In this document: positions 1-8,800 of the stretch, piece after piece
How the letters are laid out: each line of letters begins with the position of its first letter
Position numbering within the stretch: position 1 is the first letter of the stretch
Source: an uncultured Prevotellaceae bacterium
GTDB lineage: Bacteria; Bacteroidota; Bacteroidia; Bacteroidales; Bacteroidaceae
DNA: 64,000 nucleotides
Reading direction: 5' to 3'
Assembly: GCA_902800435.1 (NCBI GenBank)
Contig: CADCEQ010000018.1
Span: 1-64,000, forward strand
Notes under the pieces: model-generated
What the model was told of the DNA's origin: nothing
The model's database searches: none
What the model saw: the letters and a program-made list of their open reading frames with translations, nothing else
Position numbers and translations under genes: made by a program

Positions 1-1428
1 GCAGCAGCCCTGCTGCTCTTGTCATCGTGTGTGAATCACCCTGATGTGCCTTCTTCATCCAAGGAGGCGAAAAGCCTGCCAGCTATTTTCCCAGATTATA
101 GCAATGTCACTGTGCCCTGCAACATTGCGCCGCTCAACTTCATGCTCCCTGCTGACGAATTCGAAGCATGTGTGGCACGTTTTACCACCTCCGACGGCCA
201 GCAGCAGACATACGGCAGTGGCGTGAAAGTGCAGATTCCCGAAGAGGAATGGCACGCCATGCTCGATGCCTCGAAAGGTAAAAGCATCAAGGTCGAGGTC
301 TGGGGCCAGAAAAAGGGCGAATGGCTGTCGTTCAGCCCGTTCGAGATACAGATTGCCGAGGAGCCCATCGACGAATACCTGTCGTATCGCCTCATCGAGC
401 CGTCGTATGTCGCGTGGACCTTCATGGAGATAGCCCAGCGCAACATCACCACGTTCGAGGAGACACAGATCTTTAACAACGAGATTACCATGAATGACAG
501 GTCAAAAGGCCAGTGCATCAATTGTCATAGCTATCAGAATTATAAGACCGACAACATGCTCTTCCATGTGCGTGTCAATATGAAGCGTGACTATACAATC
601 TCTGGGGGTGTCTACCCCTCTTGGCATCCTACTGCCAAGCTCATAGCCTTCTCGACCAATAAGACTCGGCAGGCGTTCCATACGTCCAATCCCAACAAGA
701 TTGAGGTCTACGACCTGGCCAGCGATCTGATTCTCTACGATGTAGAGACCGACTCGGTGAGCATCGTCAGCAATGATTCCACGCTTTTGGAGATTTATCC
801 TACCTGGTCGCCCGATGGCAAATACCTCTATTACGGCAAGTCTGTTCCCCTGCCAGAAGAGATGGAAGGTCAGGACATAAGAACCACCTACGCGAAGATA
901 CAATACAACCTCTATCGCCGTTCGTTCGACGTGGAAACCCATAACTTCGGTGATGAGGAACTTGTCTATGATGCTGCTTCTGACGATAAGAGCGTCACCC
1001 TGCCACGCATCAGCCCCGACGGGCGCTATCTGCTGTTTGCCATAGGGCAGTATGGCTGTTTCCATAGCCGCCACCATGATGGAGACATCGTCTGTATTCC
1101 GTTGGAACAGTATACAGGCACGCCCCTCAATGCGGAAAACTCTACGCCCATCGATCTCTCCCTCGTCAATAGCAAAGGCTATTCTGACAGCTACCCCTCC
1201 TGGTCGAGCAACGGTCATTGGATAATGCTGGCCAGCCGCCGCGACGACGACAACTACAGCCGTGTCTATTTCGCCTATTTCAACAATGGGAAAGTCTCCA
1301 AGGCCTTCCTCCTGCCGCAGGAAGACCCCGAACTGCATATTACCCTCTTGAAGAGCTACAACCGGCCGGAGTTCATGGTCGAGCCTGTCAAAATCAGTGT
1401 CGAAGAATTCAGCCGGGTGTTCAAATGA
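1..1428 (+). CDS. Beta-propeller lipoprotein with one CxxCH haem motif (5' end outside window)
   Basis: The reading frame is open from base 1; the first visible residues, AAALLLLSSC, are the end of a lipoprotein signal peptide with the lipidated Cys at 28-30, so the true start lies a few codons upstream. The mature part contains a CINCH motif (514-528), the signature for covalent c-type haem, and then TolB/PD40-like propeller blades (YPSWHPTAKLIAFSTN, YPTWSPDGKYLYYG, ISPDGRYLLFA, YPSWSSNGHWIMLASRRDD). It is a clear paralogue of the lipoprotein at 3248-4732; both carry a TR(Q)xFH...PN(K/R)IEV(Y/F)D segment. Inference: a periplasm- or surface-exposed lipoprotein binding one haem or acting in electron transfer together with the membrane protein between the two copies. 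Function is not established, and CxxCH alone does not prove haem attachment. Confidence 0.8.
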   Translation, partial: AAALLLLSSCVNHPDVPSSSKEAKSLPAIFPDYSNVTVPCNIAPLNFMLPADEFEACVARFTTSDGQQQTYGSGVKVQIPEEEWHAMLDASKGKSIKVEVWGQKKGEWLSFSPFEIQIAEEPIDEYLSYRLIEPSYVAWTFMEIAQRNITTFEETQIFNNEITMNDRSKGQCINCHSYQNYKTDNMLFHVRVNMKRDYTISGGVYPSWHPTAKLIAFSTNKTRQAFHTSNPNKIEVYDLASDLILYDVETDSVSIVSNDSTLLEIYPTWSPDGKYLYYGKSVPLPEEMEGQDIRTTYAKIQYNLYRRSFDVETHNFGDEELVYDAASDDKSVTLPRISPDGRYLLFAIGQYGCFHSRHHDGDIVCIPLEQYTGTPLNAENSTPIDLSLVNSKGYSDSYPSWSSNGHWIMLASRRDDDNYSRVYFAYFNNGKVSKAFLLPQEDPELHITLLKSYNRPEFMVEPVKISVEEFSRVFK

Positions 1429-1837
1429 CGGATATTTTCCAGCACTTCCTGCACTGACCGCTGAGTGTCAAGTGCTTACGTTCTCAAAACCCTCAATTTT
1501 CCTGCACTGAAAGCCTACCTTTTCCTGCACTGCCAGTTCCCTACACGAGAAATGCGTGTCAATATATTTCAAAAGTCCAGTCACGGAATCCTTTCAAGGC
1601 GTGACTGCCGGGTTTTCCGGCCAGGAAAAACCGGTTTTCAAGCCGCGAAACACTCTGAAAGCCCCACCCGGGCTTGGCCGCAGGCCCGTTTGTCGGCAGA
1701 AAGCAAGTGCAGGAACGCGCATCCCTTCAGTGCAGGAACCAGTGCTGTTTTGGGAGCGTAACGGTCTGATACACAGTCGTCAGTGCAGGAAGTGCAGGAT
1801 TTATGATGTATTAAATAGAGAAAAAGGTGAGGCAAAG
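1429..1837. other. Gene-free spacer carrying a convergent 12-bp motif array
   Basis: No convincing coding sequence is seen; the open frames here look random and lack family similarity. The motif TTCCTGCACTGA occurs at 1446-1457, 1499-1510 and (11 of 12) 1522-1532. Its reverse complement occurs at 1707-1715 (partial), 1727-1738 and 1780-1791, with a trailing partial copy to 1799. A further imperfect hairpin lies around 1612-1637 (GGTTTTCC...AGGAAAAACC). The arrangement, three forward then three reverse, could form a long imperfect stem or a set of protein-binding sites. Confidence 0.6.
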
Positions 1838-1870
1838 TTGAATGAATCTCGGAAATTCTTTGTACCTTTG
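1838..1870 (+). promoter_or_regulatory. Bacteroidota-type promoter for the DUF6057-like gene
   Basis: TTG at 1838-1840 (-33 element) and TACCTTTG at 1863-1870 (-7 element, consensus TAnnTTTG), spacing 22. Transcription would start near 1874-1877, giving a ~20-nt leader to the ATG at 1896. The slightly long spacing lowers certainty. Confidence 0.6.
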
Positions 1871-1895
1871 CAGCTTAAAAGAATTGGTAAATGCT

Positions 1896-3251
1896 ATGAG
1901 GAAGATACATCTTCTATATACGCTCCTCTTCGGCGTGGCCGCCTTCCTATTTTTCGGGTTGGCCTATCCGCACCATCTTCATTATCAGGAGCAGTTACAG
2001 CTGTTCCTCTTCGACAGCAACTATGTGTGTGATGTCGTCAGCCGACCAGGAGGCGTGGCCGACCTGTTAGGGCGCTTCTGCACGCAGTTTTTCCTCTTTG
2101 CATGGGTGGGGGCTGCTATTATTGCAGTCCTGCTCTCGGCGGTGCAGTTGCTGACGCTGCGTCTGGCCAAGTGGGGGTGGTTCTATGGCTTGAGTTTTGT
2201 GCCCTCGCTGCTGCTCTGGCTTTTTCTGCTTGACGAGAATGCGCTGTTAGGGGGCGTCTGGGCCGTTCTGCTTACGCTGCTTGCTATTTGGGGCCTCAGT
2301 CGGCTCCCAAGTGGTTGGATTCGACGTGTTCTGATAATCGTTGCTATTCCCATCGTTTATTGGATGGTTGGACCGGCATGGACTGGCAGCCATTACCATC
2401 GCTATCCGACAGTCTTCCCCACGCTGCTTTATGCCGCATGGCTGTCTGCCGTCATCCTCCCACTTATAGCCCGTGCCTGCCATCGCTGGCTTTCCGCCTC
2501 CCATTCCTCATTCCACATTTCTTATTTCTTATTCCTCATTTTAATGGGCTGTCTCGTCTGGAAGAACGCCAACTTCAAGGCCGAGAAGGTGATGGCGTAC
2601 GACTTCATGGCTCGCTACCAGCAGTGGAACCGCATACTTGAAACCGTCAATGCCGAGAAGCCCAACAACCAGATTGGCGTGACGGTACAGAACCTGGCTT
2701 TGGCTATGCACGGCATGCTCTTGGAACAGATGACCAACTATAACCAGAACGGCATTGCCGGACTGCTGCCCGATGTCAAGGAAGATGCCACCAGTCCGTT
2801 GCCTACGGCTGAGGCCTTCTATCAGTTGGGCATGATTAATGTTGCGCAGCGCACGGTGTTTGAAGCCCAGGAAGCCATTCTCGACTTCCAGAAGAGTGGC
2901 CGCTGCTATAAGCGGCTGGCACAGACCAACCTCATCAACGGTCAGTACGCCGTGGCCCGCAAGTATCTTTCGGCTCTGCAGAAGACGCTCTTCTATCGTG
3001 ACTGGGCCAACGAGACGCTGCCGCTGTTAGGCGATGAGGAGGCCATTGCCCGTCATCCCGAATATGGACATCTGCGCCAGTCGGCCTACACTGAAGACTT
3101 CTACTTCAGCGACCACGTGACGCCCGAGATGCTCAAAAGCCTCTATTATCGTAATAAGGACAACCGTCTGGCCTATCAGTATCTGCTGGCCTATTATATG
3201 TTGACGGGCGACCACGAAGGCTATAATAACTTCATTTCCACTGAGCAATGA
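1896..3251 (+). CDS. Polytopic membrane protein with TPR-like C-terminal half (DUF6057-like)
   Basis: The start ATG at 1896 (MRKIHLLYTLLFG...) is chosen because it puts a charged residue pair before the first membrane segment and lies just after a good promoter; an upstream in-frame ATG at 1842 would precede the -7 element. Residues 1-235 contain about six hydrophobic segments. Residues 236-451 are soluble and helical, with tetratricopeptide-like pairs (AEAFYQLGMINVAQRTVFEAQEA, YKRLAQTNLINGQYAVARKYL). It resembles the DUF6057 family of Bacteroides/Prevotella by layout and neighbourhood; this is from memory of the family and not a search. The stop overlaps the next gene's start (ATGA at 3248-3251), so the two are translationally coupled. 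A run at 2497-2545 (CATTCCTCATTCC...) looks like an in-frame simple-sequence tract. Role unknown; it may anchor or feed the haem-motif lipoproteins on either side. Confidence 0.75.
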   Translation: MRKIHLLYTLLFGVAAFLFFGLAYPHHLHYQEQLQLFLFDSNYVCDVVSRPGGVADLLGRFCTQFFLFAWVGAAIIAVLLSAVQLLTLRLAKWGWFYGLSFVPSLLLWLFLLDENALLGGVWAVLLTLLAIWGLSRLPSGWIRRVLIIVAIPIVYWMVGPAWTGSHYHRYPTVFPTLLYAAWLSAVILPLIARACHRWLSASHSSFHISYFLFLILMGCLVWKNANFKAEKVMAYDFMARYQQWNRILETVNAEKPNNQIGVTVQNLALAMHGMLLEQMTNYNQNGIAGLLPDVKEDATSPLPTAEAFYQLGMINVAQRTVFEAQEAILDFQKSGRCYKRLAQTNLINGQYAVARKYLSALQKTLFYRDWANETLPLLGDEEAIARHPEYGHLRQSAYTEDFYFSDHVTPEMLKSLYYRNKDNRLAYQYLLAYYMLTGDHEGYNNFISTEQ

Positions 3252-4732
3252 AAAAGATTCTATTTGTTTTAATGGGGCTGATGGGGCTGATGGGCTGCAA
3301 CGAGACTGTTGAGAATGCCAGGCAGGAGTCCGTGCTGCCTCAGATATATCCCGACTACCTCGGCGTCACCGTCCCCGTGAACATTGCACCGCTCTGTTTT
3401 AACATGGCCGACGAGAATGCACTTCGCATTGACGCCGTCATTACCGACAGCCACGGAAACAGTCTGCACGCCCAGGGCGATGAGTCTGCCGATTTCGACC
3501 TCGACGACTGGCACGCCCTGCTTGCCGCGAACCCCGGCGACTCGCTCACCGTCACCGTCTCGGCCAAGTACGACGACGGCTGGCACACCTATCAGCCGTT
3601 CTCCGTCTATGTCAGCCCCGACAGCATCGACTACGGTCTCTGCTACCGCCTCATTGAGCCGGGCTATGAGGTGTGGAGCAAGATGGGCATCTACGAGCGC
3701 GATCTGTCGTCGTTCGATGAGCACCCGCTGATTGAGAACACTCAGTTCGAGGGCTGCGTCAACTGTCACAGCTTCAACCGGGGCAACCCTGCCGACATGA
3801 GTCTCCATATCCGCGGCCCCCACGGTGCCACCCTGCTGCGCAGGGACTACGGCCCCGTCACCGCCTACAATACCAAGACCCCTGAGACGCTCGGCCTCTG
3901 CGTCTATCCCTACTGGCATCCCTCGGGCCGCTATATTGCCTATTCCACCAACACGACGAGACAGCTGTTCCACAGTGCCGACCCCAACCGCATCGAAGTC
4001 TTCGACGAAGCCTCCGACCTACAGGTCTATGACGTCGAGAAAAACGAACTGCTGCTTTCGCCGCTTCTCAAGCAGGACTCCATTTATGAAACCTATCCCG
4101 TCTTCTCTGCTGACGGCCGCTCGCTCTATTTTTGTGCGGCTCAAGCACTCCCCCTCAACGGGAGGGGGCAGGGGGGAGGCTTAGACTCCATCCGCTATAA
4201 CCTCTGCCGCATTGACTTCGACCCCGCTACTGGCACCTTCGGCAGCACCATTGACGTTATCGTCGATGCCGCAGCTCAGAAGAAGTCGGTATCCTTCCCC
4301 CGTCCCTCCTACGACGGCCGCTTCCTGTGCTACACGCTCTCCGACTACGGCCAGTTCAGCATCTGGCACCACGAAGCCGACCTCTACCTTCTCGACCTGT
4401 CCGGTGAAGGGCGTATCAGCCCGCTAACCCAGGCCAACTCCCCCGACACCGAGTCGTTCCACAATTGGAGCACCAACTCCCGCTGGCTGGTACTGAGTTC
4501 GCGCCGCGATGACGGTCTCTATACGCGTCCCTACTTCTGTCACATCGATGCCAACGGCGTAGCCACCAAGGCCTTCATGCTGCCGCAGCGCAATCCCCGC
4601 CGTTTCTATCGCGACCGTTTCCTGTCGTTCAATGTGCCCGACTTCATCACCGGCCCCACGCGCTTCGACAGCCGTCAGGCCAGCCGCGTTATCAACGACG
4701 AGTTGCGCAAGGACTTCGGCGTGCGCCCATAG
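3248..4732 (+). CDS. Beta-propeller lipoprotein with one CxxCH haem motif (paralogue of 1-1428)
   Basis: 494 aa. The signal peptide MKKILFVLMGLMGLMGC ends in a lipobox Cys at residue 17; its hydrophobic core includes a 9-bp tandem duplication (ATGGGGCTG at 3272-3280 and 3281-3289). CVNCH at residues 170-174 is the c-type haem motif. Propeller blades follow (YPYWHPSGRYIAYSTN, YPVFSADGRSLYFC, PSYDGRFLCYTL, WSTNSRWLVLSSRRDDG). Between two blades a GC-rich palindromic repeat (4148-4183) is inserted in frame and encodes LPLNGRGQGGGL; the paralogue has an unrelated sequence of similar length at that loop. The gene overlaps the upstream membrane-protein gene by 4 nt, so they form one operon. Expected on the periplasmic or outer surface. 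Whether it binds haem, or what it acts on, cannot be told from sequence. Confidence 0.82.
   Translation: MKKILFVLMGLMGLMGCNETVENARQESVLPQIYPDYLGVTVPVNIAPLCFNMADENALRIDAVITDSHGNSLHAQGDESADFDLDDWHALLAANPGDSLTVTVSAKYDDGWHTYQPFSVYVSPDSIDYGLCYRLIEPGYEVWSKMGIYERDLSSFDEHPLIENTQFEGCVNCHSFNRGNPADMSLHIRGPHGATLLRRDYGPVTAYNTKTPETLGLCVYPYWHPSGRYIAYSTNTTRQLFHSADPNRIEVFDEASDLQVYDVEKNELLLSPLLKQDSIYETYPVFSADGRSLYFCAAQALPLNGRGQGGGLDSIRYNLCRIDFDPATGTFGSTIDVIVDAAAQKKSVSFPRPSYDGRFLCYTLSDYGQFSIWHHEADLYLLDLSGEGRISPLTQANSPDTESFHNWSTNSRWLVLSSRRDDGLYTRPYFCHIDANGVATKAFMLPQRNPRRFYRDRFLSFNVPDFITGPTRFDSRQASRVINDELRKDFGVRP
4148..4183 (+). repeat. In-frame GC-rich palindromic repeat, genic copy 1
   Basis: 36 bp within the propeller lipoprotein gene: CTCCCCCTC-AAC-GGGAGGGGG, then a G-rich tail ending GGCTTA. 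It matches 33 of 36 bases of the copy at 47322-47357 in the TonB-receptor gene and is read in the same frame there, as L-P-L-x-G-R-G-x-G-G-G-L. Its reverse complement has the same CCTCCC...GGGGAGG build as the intergenic repeats near 59.4, 59.8 and 60.8 kb. Confidence 0.8.
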
Positions 4733-4737
4733 CCTAA

Positions 4738-4873
4738 CCGTCCACTAAATAGTCAAACCGTCTAACCGTCCACCAAATAGTCAAACCGTCTATCCGTCCA
4801 CTAAATAGTCTAACCGTCTAACCGTCCACTAAATAGCCTAACCGTCTAACCGTCCACAAAATAGTCTAACCGT
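4738..4873. repeat. 28-bp tandem repeat, about five copies
   Basis: Units begin at 4738, 4766, 4794, 4822 and 4850 (last one incomplete). The unit starts CCGTCCACTAAATAGTC and ends ACCGTCTAA, with a few point differences between copies. It starts six bases after the stop codon of the lipoprotein gene. There are no unique spacers, so it is not a CRISPR array. Confidence 0.9.
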
Positions 4874-4888
4874 CCTCGCACGCGTACG

Positions 4889-5117
4889 CGCGCAGGAATG
4901 AAATTGCTGACACCCGGCGCACGTAAAATTTTTTACTTTTTTGCCCAAAACCCAGTGCCTTTTGTCCAAAACGTGGCGGTTCTTGCGCAAAAGGAGCCGC
5001 TTTTCAGTCGTTCCCACGGCCTGGGACAAACGTCCCACGCCGTGGGAACGTCCTTTTCCCGTCGCGTGCTGCCCCAAAATCGGGTGCGCCGGGTGTCAGC
5101 AAAATCATTCCTGCGCG
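4889..5117. repeat. 229-bp element bounded by 34-bp inverted repeats, with an inner hairpin
   Basis: Left arm 4889-4922 (CGCGCAGGAATGAAATTGCT...) is the reverse complement of the right arm 5084-5117 with two mismatches. Inside lies a second inverted repeat, 5009-5027 and 5032-5050 (CGTTCCCACGGCCTGGGAC), 19 bp with one mismatch and a 4-nt loop. No open frame of note lies inside. This looks like a small non-autonomous or structural element. No transposase is nearby and no target duplication was identified. Confidence 0.7.
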
Positions 5118-5304
5118 TAGGCGCGCGCGAGAAACACCGCATTTGTCTCCGCAACAATCTCAATGTCAGCCCCTTCCGTTTTCAGGATTCCTTCAGGACG
5201 CCTCTCTCTATTGTGTATGTCAAACAAATCGCGGGAATCGTACACATGAGGGTCGGTTCTGTTGTGTACTTGGAATCTTCGGTAGTATGTTTTCCTGAGA
5301 AAGA

Positions 5305-5336
5305 TTTGGTGCTCTCATTCTTTTGTTGTATCTTTG
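5305..5336 (+). promoter_or_regulatory. Bacteroidota-type promoter for the small gene at 5360
   Basis: TTTG at 5305-5308 and TATCTTTG at 5329-5336, spacing 20: an excellent match to TTTG-N19/20-TAnnTTTG. The ATG follows 23 nt after the -7 element. Confidence 0.8.
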
Positions 5337-5359
5337 CAGGCGACAAAACAATATTGGTT

Positions 5360-5653
5360 ATGACGACAGTAGCATTGAACAATCTTTGGATGTACCTTCA
5401 GGGTCTTTCGCTCTCTCAGAAAGACCGTAAGTGGCTTGCTGGAAAACTCATCGAGCCAACCGACGACGGTACTAAGACCACACGACAGAAGGCGTATGTG
5501 AAGGAGTTGCTGACCCGTGCACTCGAGGAAGTGGAACAAGCTAAGAGCGGCGAAATTAAGATGATGACAGAAGATGTATTCCTCGACGGGCTGAAAAGAG
5601 ACGGACAATCTACGACAAAAGCGGAATCGACAACGTCCCCGATGACTATATAA
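5360..5653 (+). CDS. Small helical protein, antitoxin-like, possibly frameshifted at its 3' end
   Basis: 97 aa starting MTTVALNNLWMYLQGLSLSQ; the ATG at 5360 sits directly after a strong promoter. The N-terminal ~75 residues (LSQKDRKWLAGKLIEP...YVKELLTRALEEVEQAKSGE) are charged and helical and resemble small proteins that precede RelE-like toxins in Prevotella; I recall the pattern but cannot name a family. After residue ~80 the sequence becomes low-complexity (QSTTKAESTTSPMTI), whereas another frame over 5608-5691 reads IYDKSGIDNVPDDYIKWL..., which looks like real protein. A frameshift near 5595-5610 is therefore likely, so the gene may be decayed or the tail may belong to a broken second gene. 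No toxin gene follows. Confidence 0.55.
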   Translation: MTTVALNNLWMYLQGLSLSQKDRKWLAGKLIEPTDDGTKTTRQKAYVKELLTRALEEVEQAKSGEIKMMTEDVFLDGLKRDGQSTTKAESTTSPMTI

Positions 5654-5818
5654 AATGGCTCGTCCGCGAAGCTACCAATAGTCAGAAGTGACGGTCCTAG
5701 TAGAGGTGTTTCCTCGTCTTCTATAAGAAATGATTACGAGAATCGTCTCCTCTGATTCCAAACCACATTACAAACACCTATTAGTAATTCCACCTTGCTC
5801 AAAATAATCCGAAGATTA

Positions 5819-5850
5819 TTTGGCATTCTCGGAATTATTGTCTATCTTTG
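5819..5850 (+). promoter_or_regulatory. Promoter of the RHS gene, overlapped by an 8-bp inverted repeat
   Basis: TTTG at 5819-5822 and TATCTTTG at 5843-5850, spacing 20. A perfect 8-bp inverted repeat, AAATAATC (5802-5809) and GATTATTT (5814-5821) with loop CGAA, overlaps the -33 element, which is a plausible operator position. The operator role is inference. Confidence 0.75.
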
Positions 5851-5886
5851 CATCCGATATTCTTGAACAATAAACATTTATCCATT

Positions 5887-8800
5887 ATGATTAGAAAATT
5901 TTATCTGATATTTTTTACTTTGTTACCACTTATTGCAAATGGAAGTGTTAAGATCGGTGACATAAATTACGATTTAGACGAGATCAATAAAACTGCGGTA
6001 GTGAGAGGAGTAGGTGATGACTACAGCCAGAGTGTCGACATTCCAGAATCAATATATTACGGTGGAACTAACTACAGAGTCACAAGCATTCGTGAATATG
6101 CCTTCATAGGATGTTTCTACATACCATCCATAACCATTCCTAACACTATAATCGATATCGGGAAGAATGCGTTTACGTATTGTACGAAATTGACGACCTT
6201 CACTATTCCAAGTAGTGTCAAACATATCGGAAGCGCGGCTTTTTATGGTGGAAACCTCACCTCTCTTTATTGTCTTGCGGAGACCCCTCCTACTGTTGAT
6301 GATAACAATTTTGGATTTACCGCTTCAAATGTGACTCTTTATGTCCCCTCAGGGCATAAGAGTTCATATCAATCTATAGAACCCTGGAAATCTTTTAAGG
6401 AAATTGCAGAATATGTACTTTTCCCTGACTGTCCAGAAGGTGAAGTCCGTAACGCTGCTATCTATCTGTACAACAAAGGAATAGTTCAAGGTGAGAATGG
6501 GCTTCTCTTGGCAGACCGTGAAGTAACTCGTTCTGAGATTGCCAAAACATCTTTCTATGGTCTTTATTTCGGGCCATCAAAGGTGCCTGCAGATCTGAGC
6601 GTTAATAAGTTTCCAAGTGTATACGCTGATTTGCAGGACAAGAGCACTTATTATTATCAATCCGCTAAGGCTCTCTTGTATTTGGAATATGGTGATGGTG
6701 TAACACCCTTCGACCGTAACCGCATAGCATTCAAACCATCAGACCAAATTGCAAGAATAGATGTATTAAAGGAACTTTTGGAAACTTTCAACATTAAACC
6801 AGATGTAGAAAACAGTAACAATCCATTCCCTAACGACGAGAACGTTCTAGTGCTAGCTACATCAAGTCCAACGAAAATGGGATACTTACGTGCTGCTGCA
6901 AAACCAGAATATGGTATAGTTACTACAGCGAATTCCACCTTTCGACCATACGCCAAATGTACTCGTGGAGAGGCATTCTTGATGCTGGCTCGAATCATGC
7001 AGAAAATCGAGGCAGGTGTGATTTCCAATCCCAACCCACAGGAATCAGACTACTTCCAGCCATTGAATACGACGCTGAAGACAATCTCGCTGGGTGCCGG
7101 CCTGCCGATGGGCAACTTCCAGCACTATACGAAGACAAGCTTCGCGCTCAGCGGAGTCGTTCCCTTGGTGTTCTCTCATGCGTACAATTCTTATAACACA
7201 ACCTTACCTGAAGTTTTCTTCGGAGAGAACGGCAGTAGGGAGGCATACATGCCCTTGGGTGACGGGTGGAGCCACAATTTCCATACGTTCATCACCAGCG
7301 TCGACGATCATGTCGTTGTTCACTGGGGAGGTGGCAACATCGAAGTCTATGAACTCAACGGCTCGGAATGGAAGCCTATGTCGATGGGTGTCTACGACAA
7401 ACTGACCGACAGCAATAATAGCTTTGTCATCAAGACAAAGTCACAGATGTCATACTATTTTGGTACGAAGAAGAGTGGCGTGGCCTATTTGTCGAAAATC
7501 ACAGACCGCAATGGCAACACATTGACTATCGAATATGCGAAAGGAGAAAATGATATGCCTCGCATCAGCAGCGTCAGCGACGGTAATCGTTCACTCTCGT
7601 TCAGCTATCTGCCTGGCACGAACCTGTTGAGCAGTATTAAAGACCCACTGAATCGAACTATCAGTTTCAGCTATAAGCTCAACAAGAAGACTAATCGCTA
7701 TCAGCTCAGCAGCTTCACAGATGCCAAGGGACAGACGACAAACTACCTCTACGGCGACGACTCGATGGTGAGCACTTCCAAGTTGCTGACAAAGATTCAA
7801 CTGCCAAAAGGCAACTACATCGAGAATGAATATGATGCCAACCGCAGGCTCAACAAGTCGGTGAGTGGCGTGAATGGCGTACCTACGACAACGACGAGTG
7901 TCAGTGTAGCCGCAGACTATGGCAATACGATATCTACCAGTTCATCCGTGACAGTGGATCGCGGTTCTCAAACCTCGACTTACGGATACACATTTAATAA
8001 CAACAATGTCATAACCCACATGGAGGGTAACGGCGGGCAGATGTACGTGAACGGCACGTACGGCAATGACAAACACCCGCAGCTTCCTACACAACTTCAG
8101 AGCAACAGAACAACGGTCAACAATGTGGAATATGACAAGAACGGCAATGTCACCAGCCTGACCGTTACGGGCGATGGCACGCTGACGACGACGATGACCT
8201 ACGATGAGATGAACAACCTGACGAGCATCACGGATCCAAAAGGTAACAAGACTACTTATAGCTACGACACCAAAGGAAATCTGATTGGGGTGTCGGCTCC
8301 AGAAGGCGTCACGTCGAGCATCTCTGTTAATACTAAAGGTCTGCCTACAGAGATTACAAACGCTATGGATATTAAGACGCAATTTGAATACAATACGTAT
8401 GGAAATCTTACTAAGACCATCCTGCCTGCACTTAGCCTGTCGAGCAGCGCAGCCTACGACAAAGCCAGCCGAATGACAAGCTCAACGGATGCTTTGGGAC
8501 GTACTACCTATTACGAATTCGACAACAATGACCTGCTGACGAGCACTACAGACCCGATGAACCACAAAACAAGGTTCGGTTACGACAAGAACGACAACCT
8601 GACAAGCATCACCAATGCCAAGGACGGCGTGACCACTATGAGTTACGACAATGCAACAGACTGGCTGACATCTGTATCGTTCGCAGGCAGCACCAAGGAA
8701 TACAGCTATAACAACGATGGTACGCTTAAAACGTTCACCAAACCAGACGGTACGGCCCTTACCTACAGCTATGATAACTTGGGCAGAGTGACGAGTGACG

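Larger units (their letters stand above)
4733..5304. other. Repeat-rich gene-free spacer
   Basis: Holds the 28-bp tandem array (4738-4873) and the inverted-repeat element (4889-5117). The rest, 5118-5304, shows no gene or known element. Confidence 0.6.

Noticed and set aside
1465..2032. Two overlapping open frames in the spacer before the membrane-protein gene
   Set aside because: They cover the motif array and promoter, have atypical composition and resemble no family.
4738..4873. Possible CRISPR array
   Set aside because: Units are contiguous 28-bp tandem repeats without unique spacers, and there are no cas genes.
4898..5359. N-terminal extension of the small protein at 5360
   Set aside because: It runs through the inverted-repeat element and the promoter at 5305-5336, so it cannot be translated from that promoter; composition is random.
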